Positions 21,955 to 30,044 of a stretch of 41,317 nt of DNA are shown one piece after another. Positions within the stretch are counted from its first letter, which is position 1. Each line of letters opens with the position of its first letter. Origin of the DNA: a virus. The translations under genes and the position numbers were made by a program. The notes beneath the pieces were generated by a model. It saw only the letters and a list, made by a program, of their open reading frames with translations. It had not been told where the DNA came from and made no database searches. Location: positions 1-41,317 of IMG/VR virus record IMGVR_UViG_3300023223_000591. One strand, 5' to 3'.

Positions 21955-22062
21955 ATGAGCAGAGTAAGAGAAACATTACAGCAAAAAGCGGGCAAACAAT
22001 TGGCTCAAGGGGCTGGCGTACACAAAAGTAGAAACAGTGTTCATAAGAGCCAAAGAAAATGA
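21955..22062 (+). CDS. Tiny basic protein
   Basis: A 35-codon gene encodes MSRVRETLQQKAGKQLAQ... and ends KSQRK. AAGGATCACAGTA precedes it and its stop overlaps the next start as ATGA. Strongly basic; the role is unknown. Confidence 0.5.
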   Translation: MSRVRETLQQKAGKQLAQGAGVHKSRNSVHKSQRK

Positions 22063-22304
22063 TAGGCCCGCGTAAAAACCGGTTTATTCTAGGTGATTAT
22101 AATGTCATTTCAGATAGATCTGGCCAGAAATTAAAGCGTTCGCAGTGTCGGTTCACATGGGATAATTTGCTAGTAGGCATTGAAGAATGGGAACCCAAAC
22201 ACGCGCAAATTGATATCAGAGGTCGTGACGAGCAGATAGCGGTACCAGATTCACGCCCTCGACAACCTGATACGTTTTTCACGCCGACTCGGGATGATTT
22301 ATGA
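22059..22304 (+). CDS. Conserved neck-region protein
   Basis: The 81-residue product (KNRFILGDYNVISDRSGQKLKRSQCRFTW, shown only in part) matches short proteins encoded beside head-completion genes in many phages, with a GDYNVISDRSG motif and an arginine-rich end. It overlaps both neighbours as ATGA-type junctions. Confidence 0.7.
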   Translation: MIGPRKNRFILGDYNVISDRSGQKLKRSQCRFTWDNLLVGIEEWEPKHAQIDIRGRDEQIAVPDSRPRQPDTFFTPTRDDL

Positions 22305-23251
22305 CAGCCACTGTTTTAACAACGACTGCCCTTGATATTGTCAATGGTGCCCTGCGATTGATTGGCGAGATTGATGCTAATCAACCAACAGGCGCACCCG
22401 AGATGCAAGATGGCTTGGAAGCGCTGAACTTTATGATTAAAGGTTGGCAATCTCAAGGCTTACATTTGTGGACAAAAACAGAGGGCATCTTATTCTTGGA
22501 TGTCGGTAAAACTGATTATTTACTGGGTCCCGGTGGTGATGAGGCCACCAATGTTGATGATTTTATCAATACTGAATTGGCCATAGCAGGCTCAGCGAGT
22601 GACACAACGATTACATTGGATACATCAACAGGAACGGCAGTTGATGACAAGATTGGAATATTGTTAGATGACGGTACGCGTCAATGGACCACCATTAAAT
22701 CAATCTCTGTTGCCACGCCAGGTGAATTAGTTATCGATGATGCCCTCACGGGAGCCGCAGCGATTGATAACACTGTCTTTACATTTACCTCATTGTTACC
22801 CCGGCCATTAAGGTTATTGCAATTACGCCGCGACAAGATTGATTCAGGCGCGGATGAAATAGAGGCTAACCAGTGGTCTAGACAGGAGTACTTTGCGCAA
22901 CCGGATAAAACCTCTCAGGGTACGATTAACAACTGGTACTACACGCCGCAATTAACCAATGGCAGAGTTTATGTGTGGCAAACAGCAAACAATGCTGATC
23001 AGTTAGCGCGTTTTACGTATATCCGACCCATTGATATTAATACTGATACTGCGGATAACCCTGATTTCCCGGCTGAATGGTTTCGAATATTAAAATACCA
23101 ATTAGCCGTTGAGATAGCGCCCGAATACCGTATCGCTCAAGACCGATTAGACAGATTAACGTTAAAAGCTGAGGCCATGCTAGAGGATGCATTAGGATAT
23201 GACAGAGAGCCGGATTCTTTAAACATACAACCGATGATGGGTAATGCCTAG
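22301..23251 (+). CDS. P22 gp4-like head-completion protein
   Basis: The 316-residue product has the gp4 signature: LDIVNGALRLIGEIDANQP, EMQDGLEALNFMIKGWQSQG, LHLWTKTEGILFL, and later RPLRLLQLRRD and FPAEWFRILKYQLAVEIAPE. It is longer than P22 gp4 (166 residues) because of an inserted beta-rich segment at about 95-160. It would close the portal after packaging. It lies before the gp10-like gene as in P22. Confidence 0.8.
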   Translation: MTATVLTTTALDIVNGALRLIGEIDANQPTGAPEMQDGLEALNFMIKGWQSQGLHLWTKTEGILFLDVGKTDYLLGPGGDEATNVDDFINTELAIAGSASDTTITLDTSTGTAVDDKIGILLDDGTRQWTTIKSISVATPGELVIDDALTGAAAIDNTVFTFTSLLPRPLRLLQLRRDKIDSGADEIEANQWSRQEYFAQPDKTSQGTINNWYYTPQLTNGRVYVWQTANNADQLARFTYIRPIDINTDTADNPDFPAEWFRILKYQLAVEIAPEYRIAQDRLDRLTLKAEAMLEDALGYDREPDSLNIQPMMGNA

Positions 23252-24707
23252 AATAGAATTATCATTTGCTGACGGCTTCTATGTGAGCCAATCGAGCGAG
23301 CTTATCGACAAGCGTGTAGTGAATGCTTACCCGGTGATTCCGCAGGCCGATGCATTGACAAAACGGGCGTTATTTAACACGCCGGGCATTAAACAGTTTG
23401 CTGACGTGTTATCAGGCACGAGTCGCGGTTCCATTGTGTTCAGTGACGGAAAACCTTATTTTGTGATTGGCACTAGTTTAATTTCACTGACGTCAACCGG
23501 TGTGATTACTAATCATGGGACGATCTCGGGTACTAACGATGTCTCGATGTCATCTAACGGGATTAACATCGCAATACAAGACCCCAAAGGAGACAGTTAT
23601 TTTTTCACTCCTTCGACCAATACATTAGAGCTTAATAATGGTGCGGTTTTTTTAAGTTTTGGTCAGGCAACTAGTATCACATTTAAAGATGGATTCTACG
23701 TTTATACCACTGATGCTATTTTTTTTAGTGGTTCAGCAAAAACAACTAATGACGGCAAGAATTTCAACGCCTTAGATTTTGCTGATGCTGAAATTAGTCC
23801 GGATAGAATTGTTACCAGCCATAACAATCATAATCAATTGTATATTTTGGGGGAAAATACGATTGAACCTTACAGAACCATTGTAACGGCTGGATTTCCT
23901 TTTCAGCGAATCCCTGGTGGCATGATACAAAAGGGATGTTCAGCACGTTTTTCTGTGGTGGAATTTGATAATTCCTTTTTGTTTATTGGTGGCGATGTCG
24001 GAGAACAACCCGCTATTTGGAGGGCGCTAGGTTCTTCAGTGCAAAAGATATCCACTAATTCCATTGACCAGTTAATGCAAAAAAACACCGCAGCGGAAAT
24101 AGCTGATGCACGCGCTTTTACCTATGCGCAAAACGGCAATTATTTTGCAGTGTTTACAGTTGGCAATAATACCTTTGCGTATGATGCGACAACCTCGGCT
24201 TTATCGGGTAAGCCAGAATGGCATGAAAGACAAACCGGTATTACTAACGGAACAGGTTTTCAGGTCTGGCGGGCAATCCATGGTATGAAAGCCTTCGGTA
24301 AAATCCTGGTAGGCGATGATCGAACCGGGAAAATAGGCGAGTTAGACTTTAACACCAAGACTGAATACGGTGATCAAGTAGAGCGTTTTTTCACCACCAA
24401 ACCCTTTACTGTACTTTCGGAGTCGGTGTTCTCCAAAGAAATAGAGCTCAGTATGCAAACAGGCGTAGGAGATGCGACCACTCCGAATCCACAAATCAGG
24501 ATGGATTATTCTGATAATGGCGGCAAGACCTTCGTGAGTGAAATTAGCCGGTCCATGGGCAAGGTGGGCGAATTTAATAAGCGGGTGAGATGGTCACGGT
24601 TGGGACGTATTCCCACTGATAGAGTATTACGGTTTAAGACAACCGAACCGGTGGAATACAATATATATGCGCTGTATGCCAATGCGGAGGTGACTAGCAG
24701 TGGTTGA
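23244..24707 (+). CDS. P22 gp10-like tail hub / DNA stabilisation protein
   Basis: The 487-residue product matches the gp10 packaged-DNA stabilisation family: a start of SELIDKRVVNAYPVIPQ, repeated beta-propeller-like strands, HNNHNQLYILGENTIEPYRT and PFQRIPGGMIQKGCSARFSV. In P22 gp10 forms the tail hub between gp4 and the needle. The start overlaps the previous gene by eight bases. Confidence 0.85.
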   Translation: MPRIELSFADGFYVSQSSELIDKRVVNAYPVIPQADALTKRALFNTPGIKQFADVLSGTSRGSIVFSDGKPYFVIGTSLISLTSTGVITNHGTISGTNDVSMSSNGINIAIQDPKGDSYFFTPSTNTLELNNGAVFLSFGQATSITFKDGFYVYTTDAIFFSGSAKTTNDGKNFNALDFADAEISPDRIVTSHNNHNQLYILGENTIEPYRTIVTAGFPFQRIPGGMIQKGCSARFSVVEFDNSFLFIGGDVGEQPAIWRALGSSVQKISTNSIDQLMQKNTAAEIADARAFTYAQNGNYFAVFTVGNNTFAYDATTSALSGKPEWHERQTGITNGTGFQVWRAIHGMKAFGKILVGDDRTGKIGELDFNTKTEYGDQVERFFTTKPFTVLSESVFSKEIELSMQTGVGDATTPNPQIRMDYSDNGGKTFVSEISRSMGKVGEFNKRVRWSRLGRIPTDRVLRFKTTEPVEYNIYALYANAEVTSSG

Positions 24708-25065
24708 AGTTGTTGCCCCGGTCAGAATAGAGCCGTTAATTGATCCAGTGACCGGAAATATTACGATCCGGTACGCTGAATATTTTGATAATATCGCCAA
24801 TGGGATCACAGAATTGAATGTCAGTTCAGAGCAGCTAGAGGGTGTTTTTTCCGAGATACAAAAAGCTCAAGCGTTCACCGCTGAATTGGTAAAGGATTTA
24901 GGTGATATCGATCAACTGACCTCATTACTACAGAATGCGAATAGCCAGTTAGCCGAAATGCGAAAACAGATAGAAGACTTGAACCAACTGATTGATAAGG
25001 ACAATAGATCTGATTTTGCTTTTTTGACTAACCGAATTAATGAATTACAGGAGCTGGTGGAATGA
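24700..25065 (+). CDS. Coiled-coil tail protein
   Basis: The 121-residue product has a beta start (VRIEPLIDPVTGNITIRYAE) and a long heptad helix (LLQNANSQLAEMRKQIEDLN). It could be a short tail needle or a chaperone of the hub; its position is that of the P22 needle gene, but it is much shorter than gp26 (233 residues). Confidence 0.6.
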   Translation: MVEVVAPVRIEPLIDPVTGNITIRYAEYFDNIANGITELNVSSEQLEGVFSEIQKAQAFTAELVKDLGDIDQLTSLLQNANSQLAEMRKQIEDLNQLIDKDNRSDFAFLTNRINELQELVE

Positions 25066-25412
25066 CGATTAAACGGGGGGTGTCTGTTGATGCCCAGTTA
25101 GTGCCGAATGCGACTGGCACGCTATTCACACCAGGAACCGGCATTAAACGAGCGGTGATAACGTCCGCGACGATGTACGCCAATGTAGCCACCTTAGATG
25201 TGGATTTATTTATTGTACCCAGTGGCGGCAGTGCATCAACGACAACAAGAATTACGCGAAAAGATTTTGCACTGGACGAGACCTTTACGGTACCCGAATT
25301 AATCGGCCAATCGATAGAAACTGGCGGTTTATTACAGGGTAATGACGGCGCCAGTGGTGGCACACAGGTCAATATTGTACTCACTGTGACAGAATTTAGT
25401 GGCGACTCGTAA
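25062..25412 (+). CDS. Small beta-rich tail protein
   Basis: The 116-residue product (MTIKRGVSVDAQLVPNATGT...) resembles short all-beta proteins near phage tail hubs, with alternating Thr/Val strands. It overlaps the previous stop (ATGA) and the next start. No family recognised. Confidence 0.6.
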   Translation: MTIKRGVSVDAQLVPNATGTLFTPGTGIKRAVITSATMYANVATLDVDLFIVPSGGSASTTTRITRKDFALDETFTVPELIGQSIETGGLLQGNDGASGGTQVNIVLTVTEFSGDS

Positions 25413-25860
25413 TTATACAGTAACAAGATGTACTGATTACGCGCTTGTAAGAGATATTTGTTTAGATCCAGAGTTATTGCATAGAGTATCAGACGATTTT
25501 TTTGATATAGCTAATTATAATATTGAGAGTGATGGAATATGGCTTAGATGTGACAGAGATGATGCTTGTGTAGGGATGGTACAAGTTAAGATATCATCAC
25601 CGCTAGATCTAAGAGTCCATATAGTTATACCTAAAAGGCATAGAGCGAGCTGCTTACCCATCGGAATGGCGTTTATTGCCTTTTTAGAACAAAACAAAGG
25701 ATGTTATATAAAACTATCAACACGGATTGCTGAAAAATACGCCAATGTTGTACGGTTTACGCAGAGGATTGGCTTTACTAATGACGGCGTAGACCGGATG
25801 TCTTACCAGCGAGACGGCCAGATATACGATACTGTTATAATGAGTTATATTTTTAAATGA
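25399..25860 (+). CDS. GNAT-like protein related to P22 gp14
   Basis: The 153-residue product has a GNAT-type layout: an IWLRCDRDDACVGMVQVKI strand pair, VHIVIPKRHRASCLPIGMAF where the acetyl-CoA loop sits, then KLSTRIAEKYANVVRFTQRIGF. It resembles the DUF2824 group that includes P22 gp14, found before the ejection genes. The classic Q/R-x-x-G-x-G/A loop is only weakly kept, so activity is uncertain. It starts at GTG inside the previous gene; codon use is AT-rich. Confidence 0.65.
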   Translation: MATRNYTVTRCTDYALVRDICLDPELLHRVSDDFFDIANYNIESDGIWLRCDRDDACVGMVQVKISSPLDLRVHIVIPKRHRASCLPIGMAFIAFLEQNKGCYIKLSTRIAEKYANVVRFTQRIGFTNDGVDRMSYQRDGQIYDTVIMSYIFK

Positions 25861-25867
25861 GGAAATT

Positions 25868-26728
25868 ATGGGGTTTTTAAAAAGCGAAGCATTCAGTTTT
25901 GTGGATCCTGTTCTCGCAGCGCAGGCGTCGGATGATCCTGAAAAATTAGATCCTTTTGACTTGTTAGGTAGAAAAGCAAAAAAAGCAGGCGAAAAGAAGC
26001 AAAAGACAGCCGCAGCCTCTTCGTTATTAGAATTACAGCGACAATTTGATATCGGTCAGGAAAGGTTGGAGCCATTTTTCCAAGAAGCTGTTCCCGCATT
26101 TCAACTTCAGTCGGCAATAAGTGGCGCACGAGGACCGGAGGCACAAGCAGAAGCCTTCCAGCAGTTTCAGGAATCCCCTGGCACCCAGTTTTTAAGAGAG
26201 CAGGGCTTAAGGCTTATTGATACCGGTGCAGGTGCCACAGGTGGCCTAGGTGGCGGAGAGCGATTAAGAGAGCTGACTAAATTCAGCCAAGGTTTGGCAC
26301 TTCAAGATCAAGAAAGGCAATTTAACCAACTCGGTGTAGTGTCAGGGCAAGGACAGGCAGCGGGACAGCAATTAGTAGGATTAGGAGAGCGATTTGCTAC
26401 CGGCACAGGCGGTATTCTAGGTCAACAAGCATCAGCTGCTGCACAAGGTATAGCCAATCAACAAGCACAACAACAAAGTACGCTAGGCACTATTGTCGGG
26501 GGAGCTGCATCAATCTTCTCTGATATTCGACTTAAAGAAAATATCGAAAAGATTGGAGAACTTAATGGGCTTAATTGGTATCAATGGGATTGGACAGAAG
26601 AGGCCAAGGCTATTGTGGGTGATCAACAACCTGAGGGTGTTATTGCTCAAGAAGTACAAGAGATCTTCCCGGCTGCCGTGACTGAAAAAGACGGCTTTAT
26701 GACCGTTGATTATTCGAGGATTCACTAA
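25868..26728 (+). CDS. Ejection-type protein with C-terminal S74-like domain
   Basis: The 286-residue product has two parts. Residues 1-210 are Gln/Ala/Gly-rich and helical, like podovirus ejection proteins (LQRQFDIGQERLEPFFQE, GGERLRELTKFSQGLALQ). Residues 215-286 match the Peptidase_S74 intramolecular chaperone: SDIRLKENIEKIG with S218 and K223 as the candidate Ser-Lys pair, then GVIAQEVQEIFPAAV and VDYSRI. S74 domains normally end tail fibres and cut themselves off after trimerisation, so this placement is unusual. AGGAAAT precedes the ATG. Confidence 0.75.
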   Translation: MGFLKSEAFSFVDPVLAAQASDDPEKLDPFDLLGRKAKKAGEKKQKTAAASSLLELQRQFDIGQERLEPFFQEAVPAFQLQSAISGARGPEAQAEAFQQFQESPGTQFLREQGLRLIDTGAGATGGLGGGERLRELTKFSQGLALQDQERQFNQLGVVSGQGQAAGQQLVGLGERFATGTGGILGQQASAAAQGIANQQAQQQSTLGTIVGGAASIFSDIRLKENIEKIGELNGLNWYQWDWTEEAKAIVGDQQPEGVIAQEVQEIFPAAVTEKDGFMTVDYSRIH

Positions 26729-27933
26729 TGGCTAATGGTTTTCAATTAAGGCCCGTACGGACTGATCCGGGTGCTTTGGGGCGCGGTGTGCAGACAGGAC
26801 TGCAATTAGGCGGTGCATTCCAGGCCGGTAGAGAGCGTAGAAGGCAGCAACCTTTAGCCGATCAACAGCAGCAGTTACCGTTGCTTGTAGAGGGTGCTAA
26901 GCGCATTAGCGTGGTGCAAGACCCACAATCTAAATTGGCTATTTTAAATACAATGCGCGGTAATTTTGAACGAGCCGGACTTTCTACAACGGTATTGGAT
27001 GAGGGCATTCAGCAATTACAGTCGGGTGACCTTGAAGGCTTCCAACAAAGTACCGATAGATTATTGGAATTGGGTCAACAGTTATCAGCGGGGGGCAGGG
27101 GCACAGGGGGCATTCAACAGGCGCAAGCAGTTCCAGGCGTTGGTTTTATAACACTATCCCGACAAGGACAGGTGGGTTTACAACAACTGCCTGAAGAAGA
27201 CAGAGCAGTTGTGCAGGAAGCTCTCCAAAATGAAGCCCAGCGCAAAGCCGAGGCCGCAGGTTTACGTACTGGCGCCACGGAAGAAGCTAAAATAGAAGCA
27301 GCGGCTGAAAAGGCGGGAGAAGTCAAAAGAGGTGGCGCTATTGAAGAAAGGCGTCAAAGTACCATTAATTTAGGGGTTGATGCATCTAAAGGACTCCCCG
27401 TCTTAAAACGATCATTAGAGCTATTAGATACCATTCAGACAGGCGGTTTTGCAGCAGCTCAATTACGTTTCCAGCAAGCCTTTGGTATTGAAGGTGCCGA
27501 CGAAGGAGAATTGTCAGCCAATTTAGGTAAGGCGGTATTAACTCAATTAAAATCTACTTTTGGTTCGGCATTTACAGAGCGAGAAGGGTCACGTTTAGAG
27601 CGGATTGAGGCCGGATTTGGTAAATCTCCTGCTACTAACCGCCGTTTATTGGGTAATTTACTGCAATTGGTTGAGCGTGAAGCCAATAGCGCTATTAAGG
27701 CCGCTGTTGAATCAAAGGATTTTAGAACCGCAGCCGAAATTCAGGAATTATTAGAATTTGAATTTCAGCAAGAGCAACCAGCAGTACAGCCAGTTCCAGC
27801 GACGCCAACCCCGACAGCAGCCGCACCAGTCCAGGCTGGAGGCCAAGAATTACCAGAGGGAGCTATTATTAGAAGCCCAGCGACAGGGCAAAGGATGCAG
27901 GTTGTTAATGGCCAGTTAGTGGAGATTCAATAA
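26728..27933 (+). CDS. DNA ejection protein
   Basis: The 401-residue product is Gln/Ala-rich and helical, with a basic start (RERRRQQPLADQQQQLPLL) and a conserved-looking LSANLGKAVLTQLKSTFGSA plus FTEREGSRLERIEAGFGKSP region, as seen in phage internal head proteins delivered with the DNA. A Pro-rich linker (about 345-370) precedes a short end domain. It overlaps both neighbouring genes by one base pair group (TAATG), as a set of three ejection genes. Confidence 0.7.
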   Translation: MANGFQLRPVRTDPGALGRGVQTGLQLGGAFQAGRERRRQQPLADQQQQLPLLVEGAKRISVVQDPQSKLAILNTMRGNFERAGLSTTVLDEGIQQLQSGDLEGFQQSTDRLLELGQQLSAGGRGTGGIQQAQAVPGVGFITLSRQGQVGLQQLPEEDRAVVQEALQNEAQRKAEAAGLRTGATEEAKIEAAAEKAGEVKRGGAIEERRQSTINLGVDASKGLPVLKRSLELLDTIQTGGFAAAQLRFQQAFGIEGADEGELSANLGKAVLTQLKSTFGSAFTEREGSRLERIEAGFGKSPATNRRLLGNLLQLVEREANSAIKAAVESKDFRTAAEIQELLEFEFQQEQPAVQPVPATPTPTAAAPVQAGGQELPEGAIIRSPATGQRMQVVNGQLVEIQ

Positions 27934-30044
27934 TGGCTACATTACCAGCAGGATTTGAATTAGAGCAACAGGCACAAGGCGATTTAACATTGCCACAAGG
28001 CTTTGAAATTGAGCGAGCGCGTCAGTTAGGTGCCGTTCCAGGTGTAGCTATTACGCCAGAACAACAAGCCCAAATTCAGCGTGGCGAGACAATACAGCCA
28101 GAACAGCCCACATTGCCAGGCAGAGAGTTTAGGCCCGTAGCAGAAACAAAGTTCGAAGATCCACTTCTTAGATCGGCAGAGCAAGGGCTGGTTAATGTTG
28201 GAGGAGGTATCTTGCGCGGACTTGGAGAGCTGTCTAATCTGGTAGGTGTAGAAGGTGCTAATCAATTTCTACAAGAACTATTAACGTCTCAGGCAATGGA
28301 GCAAGAGAAAACCGGCCAGATCGCTGCCGAGACACCTATTACTAAATTTGTTGGGGAGGTGGCTGGTGAAACTCTTGGTTTTCCTGTTGGTGGTGGAGGT
28401 GGTTCGTTACTTAGTAGGATTGTTACAGGCATGGCTGCGGGTGGTACGGCAGGGGGATTATCAGCAGCTGGAAGAGGGAAGGCGGGGGCTGATATTGCAA
28501 CAGAGGCCGGTATTGGGGCGGCGCTTGCCCCTGCCACTGAAGGTATATCTGCACTTCGCAAGGCCCGCAGAGCCGCAAAAGAGGCCAAGGAGGTCGGTGG
28601 TGTAGCGGCTGAAAGAACAGCTATCGAAGAGGCTGCAGAACAAGTTACAGAAGGCGAATTGGCACAACAGGCGACAGGCATTAGATTGTTGCCCGCTCAA
28701 AAAACACTAGATCCATTTCAGTTGGAAACACAGTCATTCATAGGGCAGAATCCAGAGGTATCAAAGAAAGCATTCAGGGTATTAAAAAATCAAAACAAAG
28801 AGGCTGCCACAGCTGTTGATAGCTTGCTTAACGTCATTGCCGCACCACAACAAACCCTCCTAGCTGCCCCGCGAGCAAGAACGGCAGCAGGAAACATAAT
28901 TAATTCAAAAGCGCTGGCAAGGACTGAGGCGGCAAGCCCTATCTTCAAGCAAGCCTTCAGGCGACAGAGACAAGGAAAGGTGCCTCTATTAGATACAGAG
29001 GCATTAGAGATAAAAATATCTGCTATGGCCAATCAATTTGATGAGACAGGCCAGGTATCCAAAAAACTTAGTGAAACTTTGGATAAAATATCCAGGTCAG
29101 AGGGTAATCTATCCAGGCTGCACAATTCCAAACTGGAAATAGATCAAATAATTGAGGCTCGCGGTGAAAATGCCATTGGACGCACCACGAAGCGTTTTTT
29201 AACCGATGTCCAAACCGATCTAGTCGCCCTGATGGAAAAACAAAGCCCATCGTACAGGGCTGCGCGTGATGAATTTAAGCGGTTATCCCCGGCTGTTGAC
29301 GATATCAGAAACGGTGTTTTTGGCCGCATCTCTGATATTAAGGATCTCGATCTAAAGAGAGTATCCGGTATTATATTTGATCCTGATCAGCCCGCAAGCA
29401 TCGCAACCAATGCCATCAAGTCATTAAAAAATGTAGAGGGAGGCGAGGAAATAGCATCAGGCCTTGTACGCAACGAACTTGAAAAACGATTAGGTCGAAT
29501 GAAAACCGTATTGGCGGAAGGTGCTGAAACAGGCGGCAGAAAGCTGGAGAACTTACCACAGCAATTGTTAACTAATTTTTTTGGAAATGCCAAGCAGAAG
29601 AAAGTGTTATTCAATGCACTGACTGAGTTGAATCCAGGAGCGCTACAGAATGCAAAATGGCTTGAGAAGTCACTCGACAGAGCTTCTGCCGGTCGCCCTG
29701 GTGGATCGCAAACGGGAATTAGGCAGGTTATAACGCAACAATTAAGGGGTGTGTCACTGGCAATCAGGGATCTATTTAGGCGTCCTATTGAGTCACTTGT
29801 AGGCCTTGGCGAAGACGCCATTTTTAGCCGCAAAGTGCAGGCACTGGGTGATACGCTTTATGATCCCACCTGGAAAGCTGACATGGACAAAATAAGAAAG
29901 TTAAACCCTAATAGCCGAATAGCTCAAAGTAAATTTGAAAGATTATTACAAAACGTTATTAATGTTAATGAATCTATTCGCACAACCACTCAAGCAGCTG
30001 TTACGGCTGAAAGAAAATCTCTACTTGGAGAGGAACAACAATGA
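27933..30044 (+). CDS. Large DNA ejection protein, P22 gp16-like
   Basis: The 703-residue product is the largest of the three ejection proteins. It starts with a duplicated LPxGFELEQ/LPQGFEIER motif, then has a Gly/Ala-rich, membrane-active-looking segment at about 145-200 (FPVGGGGGSLLSRIVTGMAA), and long helices to the end. This fits P22 gp16, which enters the envelope during DNA delivery. The central glycine stretch is a likely transmembrane element. It overlaps the tailspike start by four bases. Confidence 0.75.
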   Translation: MATLPAGFELEQQAQGDLTLPQGFEIERARQLGAVPGVAITPEQQAQIQRGETIQPEQPTLPGREFRPVAETKFEDPLLRSAEQGLVNVGGGILRGLGELSNLVGVEGANQFLQELLTSQAMEQEKTGQIAAETPITKFVGEVAGETLGFPVGGGGGSLLSRIVTGMAAGGTAGGLSAAGRGKAGADIATEAGIGAALAPATEGISALRKARRAAKEAKEVGGVAAERTAIEEAAEQVTEGELAQQATGIRLLPAQKTLDPFQLETQSFIGQNPEVSKKAFRVLKNQNKEAATAVDSLLNVIAAPQQTLLAAPRARTAAGNIINSKALARTEAASPIFKQAFRRQRQGKVPLLDTEALEIKISAMANQFDETGQVSKKLSETLDKISRSEGNLSRLHNSKLEIDQIIEARGENAIGRTTKRFLTDVQTDLVALMEKQSPSYRAARDEFKRLSPAVDDIRNGVFGRISDIKDLDLKRVSGIIFDPDQPASIATNAIKSLKNVEGGEEIASGLVRNELEKRLGRMKTVLAEGAETGGRKLENLPQQLLTNFFGNAKQKKVLFNALTELNPGALQNAKWLEKSLDRASAGRPGGSQTGIRQVITQQLRGVSLAIRDLFRRPIESLVGLGEDAIFSRKVQALGDTLYDPTWKADMDKIRKLNPNSRIAQSKFERLLQNVINVNESIRTTTQAAVTAERKSLLGEEQQ

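Noticed and set aside
25037-25426. Long minus-strand frames opposite virion genes (also at 20161, 28289, 29387, 31366)
   Set aside because: They are shadows of well-supported plus-strand genes, without ribosome sites or recognisable products.
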